A DNA stretch of 64,000 nucleotides from Sphingobacteriales bacterium 50-39 (GTDB taxonomy: Bacteria; Bacteroidota; Bacteroidia; Chitinophagales; Chitinophagaceae), in assembly GCA_001898505.1 (NCBI GenBank), contig MKTZ01000004.1, positions 124,001-188,000 on the forward strand. The letters run 5' to 3'. This document shows, piece after piece, positions 60,152 through 64,000 of the stretch. The position numbers were made by a program, and so were the translations under genes. Numbering within the stretch: the first letter of the stretch is position 1; each line of letters begins with the position of its first letter. The notes under the pieces are model-generated. The model saw only the letters and a list, made by a program, of their open reading frames with translations. It did no database searches and had not been told where the DNA came from.

Positions 60152-61024
60152 ATGGGGATCAGGCTTATTGTGCTGGGCATGCTGGCGGGGGTGGTAGGAA
60201 TGCAAGCGTTTGTGAAACCTTCGACGGGGCTGCCGCTACACCTGTCCGAATATCAGATCTTTGAAGGTCTGCCTTCTGATCTGAAGCCTGCTGCCGGCTT
60301 TAAACTCTATGACCTGGCAACTACCTTATTTACCGACTATGCAGAGAAACAGCGTCTGATCAAGCTGCCGCCGGGGAACCGGCTGCAGCGGGTGGGGGAT
60401 GGGCTGCCTGTCTTCCCGGAAGGGACGATGCTGGTAAAGACCTTTTACTATTACAACGACAAGCAGTATCCGACCAGGGGCAAGCGGCTGATCGAGACGA
60501 GGGTGATGGTGCTGTCGAATGGGCAGTGGACATGGGGGACTTATCTCTGGGACGATAGCGGGACCGAGGCGATGCTTGTGAATACTTCTACTAAAATAAA
60601 GATCGACTGGCGGGATGGGGTAGACAGGCATATACAGTATGTGGTCCCTTCACATGGGGACTGTGTCAAATGCCACAACAGTGCGGGGAAGTTCATGCCT
60701 ATCGGCCCTACGATCCGGAACCTGCGATTGGGGCCGGCTTTTGCGCCTTCGCTACCCGTCTGGCAGGATAGCTCTTATACACTGCAGCAAAGGGTAGGGG
60801 CCTACGTAGAGGTAAACTGTGCGCATTGTCATAATCCGGATGGCTTTTGCGCCAGGTCGGGTCTGGATCTCCGGTGGAGGGCAACATTGACGGATCAGCG
60901 AGCACTTGGCAAAATGATCAAGTTCATGCGGAAAGGGCGGATGCCCTTGATCGGGACGACTATCGTGCACCAGGAGGGAGTAGCGCTCCTGGAAAAGTAT
61001 CTTAAAAATCTATCAAACAAATAA
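60152..61024 (+). CDS. Exported protein with two CxxCH haem sites (TIGR03806-like)
   Basis: 290 residues with an N-terminal signal (LIVLGMLAGVVGMQAF). Two c-type haem motifs: CVKCH at 171-175 and CAHCH at 223-227. Surrounding text (LSEYQIFEGLPSDLKPAAGFKLYDLATTLFTDYAEKQR, taken across segments, and FMPIGPTIRNL) resembles the TIGR03806 family of periplasmic proteins with unknown role. Haem attachment would need the CcmE/CcmF pair seen at 6382-9246. It could pass electrons for the quinoprotein at 62796, but only gene order supports this. The DUF1772 gene follows after 2 bp. Confidence 0.78.
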   Translation: MGIRLIVLGMLAGVVGMQAFVKPSTGLPLHLSEYQIFEGLPSDLKPAAGFKLYDLATTLFTDYAEKQRLIKLPPGNRLQRVGDGLPVFPEGTMLVKTFYYYNDKQYPTRGKRLIETRVMVLSNGQWTWGTYLWDDSGTEAMLVNTSTKIKIDWRDGVDRHIQYVVPSHGDCVKCHNSAGKFMPIGPTIRNLRLGPAFAPSLPVWQDSSYTLQQRVGAYVEVNCAHCHNPDGFCARSGLDLRWRATLTDQRALGKMIKFMRKGRMPLIGTTIVHQEGVALLEKYLKNLSNK

Positions 61025-61026
61025 TC

Positions 61027-61497
61027 ATGAGAATGTTGTTTATTTCCATTACGCTGGTGGGATTGAGCACTGGTGTGTTTTTCGCATGGAGTTGTTCGGT
61101 GTTGCCAGGGTTGAAGTTGTTATCCGCCCGGGAGTATGTCCTGGCTTTTCAGTCGATGAACCGGGCGATCCAAAATCCTGTTTTTTTGCTTTGCTTTTTA
61201 GGGGCGGGGATCGTGCTGCCAGTGACCACCTGGATGCATAGAGGGGATAGTGTTCAGTGTGGATTGCTGCTGGCGGCGAGTGTGTTGTATATTGTCGGGG
61301 TATTGGGGGTGACGATGGCGGGTAATGTGCCGTTGAATGAGGCGTTGGACAAATTTGATACGGGTGCGGCAACCGTGGAGCAGATGGCCCGGCAGCGGGA
61401 GCTGTTCGAGGGGCCGTGGATGGCGTTGCATAACTGGAGAAGCGTTGCGGCGGTGGTGAGTTTTATGCTGAGCGTGCTGGCGGGAGTGGTTCGATGA
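61027..61497 (+). CDS. DUF1772 family membrane protein
   Basis: 156 residues with four membrane segments. The DUF1772 pattern is visible: GLSTGVFFAWSCSVLPGL at the start, SMNRAIQNPVFLLCFLGA, and VPLNEALDKFD ahead of the last helices (WMALHNWRSVAAVVSFML). The Trp-Asn-Arg block is typical. No activity is known for the family. Translationally close to the diheme gene (2-bp gap). Confidence 0.83.
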   Translation: MRMLFISITLVGLSTGVFFAWSCSVLPGLKLLSAREYVLAFQSMNRAIQNPVFLLCFLGAGIVLPVTTWMHRGDSVQCGLLLAASVLYIVGVLGVTMAGNVPLNEALDKFDTGAATVEQMARQRELFEGPWMALHNWRSVAAVVSFMLSVLAGVVR

Positions 61498-61520
61498 GGG
61501 TTAGAAAAATTTGCACATTT

Positions 61521-61563
61521 CTGCAAAAATTTTGCAGAGTTGGTCCTTAAAAAGTTATATTTG
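61521..61563 (+). promoter_or_regulatory. Promoter of the PLP enzyme/quinoprotein genes with 17-bp palindrome
   Basis: TTTG at 61531-61534 and TATATTTG at 61556-61563, 21 nt apart, ahead of the ATG at 61589. The palindrome CTGCAAAAATTTTGCAG (61521-61537) covers the -33 box and could be an operator; a further TTTGCA lies at 61510-61515. Confidence 0.5.
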
Positions 61564-61588
61564 ATCAACACTGCTTAAATCAATCGAT

Positions 61589-62806
61589 ATGAACCGCCGA
61601 GATATCCTCAAAAGGCTTTCTTTATTGACGCTTGCAACTACTGCTTTCAACAACATGCGAGGTTTGGCGGCGCCGGCTGCGCCTTTGCCTGTTCCGCCAC
61701 CTGCCGTCCCGGACCTTTTTGCAGAGCTTGGCGTCACAAAGGTGATCAATGCCAACGTTACGATGACCTTTTTATCAGGGTCCCTGATGCAGCCAGAAGT
61801 ACTGGAGGCGATCAATTCAACATCGCATGATTTTGCCAATATGTTTGAATTGCAGGACAAGGTGGGGGCAAAGATTGCCGAGATGCTGAAAGTAGAGGCG
61901 GCCATGGTCACTTCCGGTGCGGCCTGTGCCATCCTTTTAGGCACTGCTGCATCTATCACGGGCGCCGACAAAGAAAAGATCCGGCAGATACCTAATCTTC
62001 CGGGTCCGCGGCCCGAAGTCATTATGCAAAAGAGCCACCGGTATCTTTTTGATCAGGCGGTGACCACTACGGGTGCGAAGATCGTAGAAGTAGAAGGACC
62101 TGAGGGAATGGAGAAAGCTTTTTCCGAACAGACAGTGATGGCGCTTTTCTTTAATGCAGCGGAGAAACACAGCGTGATGCATGAGGAGTTCCTGGCCATC
62201 GCCAAACGGCATAAGGTTCCCACTTTTTTGGATGCGGCTGCGGATGTACCCCCAGTGGAGAATCTCTTTAAATTTCAGAAGATGGGTTTTGACCTGGTCA
62301 CTTTCTCCGGCGGGAAAATGATACGAGGGCCTCAAAGCGCGGGACTGCTTTTTGGGCGTAAGGACCTGATAGAGGCGGCCAAGCTCAATCATAGTCCGTA
62401 TGAAGCTCCTATCGGCAGGCCTATGAAGGTGAATAAGGAGGAGATGTTCGGTATGTATGCGGCTTTGAAATCTTATCTGGCGAGGGATCATCAAAAGGAA
62501 TGGAATGAGTGGCTCGAACGGGCAAAACACATTGCTACGCGTTTGTCAACGATACCGACCCTTACAACGGAGATAGTGGTAGACCCCGGACCTGCGAATG
62601 CGTTCCCAAGCCTGGCGGTCGACTGGGACCATCAGCGGATAAAGACCACTCCCAAAGAAGTGTTGGCGGCCTTGAAGCAGGGCAATCCCAGCATTGTTGC
62701 GGGAGGACATCAAAACAGATTGATGATCGGCGTTGTCCTGCTGCGGCCCGATCAGGTCGATATTGTGGCGCAACGTGTAAAGGATATACTGGAGCATGCT
62801 GTCTAG
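61589..62806 (+). CDS. Tat-exported SelA-like PLP-dependent enzyme
   Basis: 405 residues. The N-terminus NRRDILKRLSLLTLATTAF is a twin-arginine signal (RRDILK), so the folded, cofactor-loaded enzyme would be exported. The body fits the SelA/D-glucosaminate-6-phosphate ammonia-lyase group (COG1921 type): LGVTKVINANVTMTFLSGSLM (split), VTSGAACAILLG, PTFLDAAADVPPVENL, and the PLP lysine K243 in SGGKMIRGPQSAGLLFG. It is not expected to be selenocysteine synthase: it is exported and no sel genes are near. The substrate is probably an amino acid or amino sugar. The quinoprotein gene overlaps it by 11 bp. Confidence 0.82.
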   Translation: MNRRDILKRLSLLTLATTAFNNMRGLAAPAAPLPVPPPAVPDLFAELGVTKVINANVTMTFLSGSLMQPEVLEAINSTSHDFANMFELQDKVGAKIAEMLKVEAAMVTSGAACAILLGTAASITGADKEKIRQIPNLPGPRPEVIMQKSHRYLFDQAVTTTGAKIVEVEGPEGMEKAFSEQTVMALFFNAAEKHSVMHEEFLAIAKRHKVPTFLDAAADVPPVENLFKFQKMGFDLVTFSGGKMIRGPQSAGLLFGRKDLIEAAKLNHSPYEAPIGRPMKVNKEEMFGMYAALKSYLARDHQKEWNEWLERAKHIATRLSTIPTLTTEIVVDPGPANAFPSLAVDWDHQRIKTTPKEVLAALKQGNPSIVAGGHQNRLMIGVVLLRPDQVDIVAQRVKDILEHAV

Positions 62807-64000
62807 GAGTTATCTTTTATTATTTGTTCTTACGGCACTCTTTGGTTTCGGGTGCCATGGAAAGAGCAGCAATTGGGGAATGTATAAATCAGATGCGCAG
62901 AGCAGCAGCTATTCCAGTCTGCGCCAGATCAATAAAGAAAATGTCCGGACCTTACAACTGGCCTGGACATTTGACCCCGATGACGCCCCGCCCGGTGCGC
63001 GACCGGCGAATAGTGAATGTAACCCCCTGGTGATAGATGGCGTGTTGTATGCCACTTCCGCGAGGCATCGGGTATATGCTGTCTCGGCAGCTACCGGAAA
63101 GATGATGTGGTCCTTCGATCCTTTTGACGGGGGACAAGGTGGAGGAGTATGTCGTGGCGTCACATATTGGGAGAATGGGAATGACAAGCGAATATTATTT
63201 ACGGGAGGAGATATTCTGTTTGCGTTGAATGCCCGAACGGGAAAGCCCATCCCTGAGTTTGGAAATGCCGGTAAGGTGAGCATGAATGTCGGCATCCGCG
63301 ATGATCCTCGTTTTATTTCTATCAAGCCCACTTCTCCGGGGATCGTTTATCACGATCTGCTGATCATCGGAAATGAAGTATCGGAATTATATGGAGCCCA
63401 ACCTGGTTATGTCCGGGCATATAATATCAGGACCGGCCGGCTGGAATGGACTTTTCATACGATACCCCAGCCTGGTGAAGCCGGATATGACACCTGGCCT
63501 GACGGGGCCTGGAAATATGCAGGAGGCGCCAACGATTGGGCAGGCATGAGCCTGGATGAAAAAAGAGGGATCGTGTTTTTGGCGCTGGGATCGCCTTCTT
63601 ATGATTTTTACGGCGCTGACAGGAAAGGGCAAAACCTTTACGGCAATTGTGTAGTGGCGCTGGATGCGGCGACTGGAAAGCATATCTGGCATTTTCAAAC
63701 CATTCATCATGATCTGTGGGATTATGACCTTCCTGCTCCGCCTAACCTGGTGACGGTGATAAAAGATGGTAGAAGGGTGGATGCCGTGGCGCAAACTTCC
63801 AAAGTCGGGTTTTTATATGTTCTGGACAGGGAGACGGGGACGCCCTTGTTCCCTATAGAAGAGCGCAATGTACCTGCCTCCGACGTGCCGGGGGAAGCAG
63901 CCTGGCCTACACAGCCCTTTCCATTAAAGCCTGCTCCTTATGCCCGTCAATCGATGACAGTGGATGATCTGGCTGATTTTTCGCCGGAGGGGTATGATTC
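62796..64000 (+). CDS. PQQ-dependent dehydrogenase (GDH-type quinoprotein), 3' end cut by window edge
   Basis: 401 codons are visible; the frame is open at the window end. Lipoprotein signal with lipobox Cys20 (FGFGC), then the eight-bladed propeller of membrane glucose/quinate-type quinoproteins: WGMYKSDAQSSSYSSLRQIN, LAWTFDPDD, ECNPLVIDGVLYATS, VYAVSAATGKMMWSFDP, GDILFALNARTGKPIPEFG, GGANDWAGMSLDEKRGIVFL and the hallmark HHDLWDYDLPAPPNL. It would oxidise a sugar or alcohol in the periplasm. Its start lies inside the end of the PLP-enzyme gene, so the two are translated together. Confidence 0.88.
   Translation, partial: MLSRSYLLLFVLTALFGFGCHGKSSNWGMYKSDAQSSSYSSLRQINKENVRTLQLAWTFDPDDAPPGARPANSECNPLVIDGVLYATSARHRVYAVSAATGKMMWSFDPFDGGQGGGVCRGVTYWENGNDKRILFTGGDILFALNARTGKPIPEFGNAGKVSMNVGIRDDPRFISIKPTSPGIVYHDLLIIGNEVSELYGAQPGYVRAYNIRTGRLEWTFHTIPQPGEAGYDTWPDGAWKYAGGANDWAGMSLDEKRGIVFLALGSPSYDFYGADRKGQNLYGNCVVALDAATGKHIWHFQTIHHDLWDYDLPAPPNLVTVIKDGRRVDAVAQTSKVGFLYVLDRETGTPLFPIEERNVPASDVPGEAAWPTQPFPLKPAPYARQSMTVDDLADFSPEGYD

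Noticed and set aside
1-64000. CRISPR arrays, rRNA, tRNA, insertion sequences, prophage
   Set aside because: No spaced direct repeats, no cloverleaf or rRNA-like sequence, and no transposase or phage structural gene seen. The Rpn-family protein is not an insertion sequence.

Overview
The window looks like chromosomal DNA of a Bacteroidota, most probably a Chitinophagaceae-type member. The evidence is a SusC/SusD pair with further TonB-dependent and DUF5686 outer-membrane proteins, family markers such as GSCFA, DUF4294 and a stand-alone starch-synthase N-terminal domain, an acid CcmE of the CxxxY type, and promoter boxes of the Bacteroidota form TTTG-(17-21 nt)-TAnnTTTG. No rRNA, tRNA, CRISPR array, prophage or insertion sequence is visible. 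Most of it is housekeeping or envelope chromosome with a few accessory patches.

Layout. 1-4195 (minus): a tightly packed operon of a ureohydrolase, two small membrane proteins, a radical SAM enzyme and an SDR that leaves the window. 4421-9951 (plus): a TetR regulator with an operator inside its own promoter, a FabF-type synthase, the cytochrome c maturation pair CcmE/CcmF and a DUF4294 protein. 9948-12706 (minus): panC-panD-flippase-rfaE2. 12767-18269 (plus): GT5 domain protein, metK, Nudix, rlmB, HMG-CoA lyase, GSCFA. 18282-21766: an Rpn-family nuclease, then a tandem family of small outer-membrane proteins with one internally deleted copy, and a SMUG2-type glycosylase. 21763-29141: miaE and bioF-like genes with interlocked promoters, a penicillin-acylase-family hydrolase, a small membrane protein and a DUF5686 barrel. 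29059-29981: an Abi/HEPN-type gene that overlaps the preceding gene antisense, and a candidate small RNA. 30049-39405: trhO, an orphan histidine kinase, purC, a TonB-dependent receptor, ychF and an SpmA/SpmB-type fusion. 39381-47216 (minus): a four-gene uptake operon (phosphoesterase/beta-propeller, SusC, SusD, DeoR-type regulator). 47453-54890: an envelope divergon (amidase, MlaD, OstA-like and a small barrel on minus, LptD-like on plus). 54909-58520 (minus): EF-G-like protein, ung, plsC. 58608-64000 (plus): lipoprotein, AraC regulator, diheme protein, DUF1772 protein, a Tat-exported SelA-like PLP enzyme and a quinoprotein dehydrogenase cut by the window end.

Three things stand out. First, two divergent intergenic regions (33752-33886 and 37884-37984) carry related elements: the same TCAGACATTAG box followed by 11-bp inverted arms of unrelated sequence, interleaved with a second short pairing, so that pairing is conserved although sequence is not. 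Second, at least eight genes have a -7-type box only 4-9 nt before the start codon, which predicts leaderless mRNAs. Third, there are compact gene sets of unclear purpose: the radical SAM/membrane/ureohydrolase/SDR operon, the phosphoesterase-SusCD-DeoR operon, and the exported PLP enzyme joined to a quinoprotein. All functions are inferred from reading the sequence; nothing was searched or computed.
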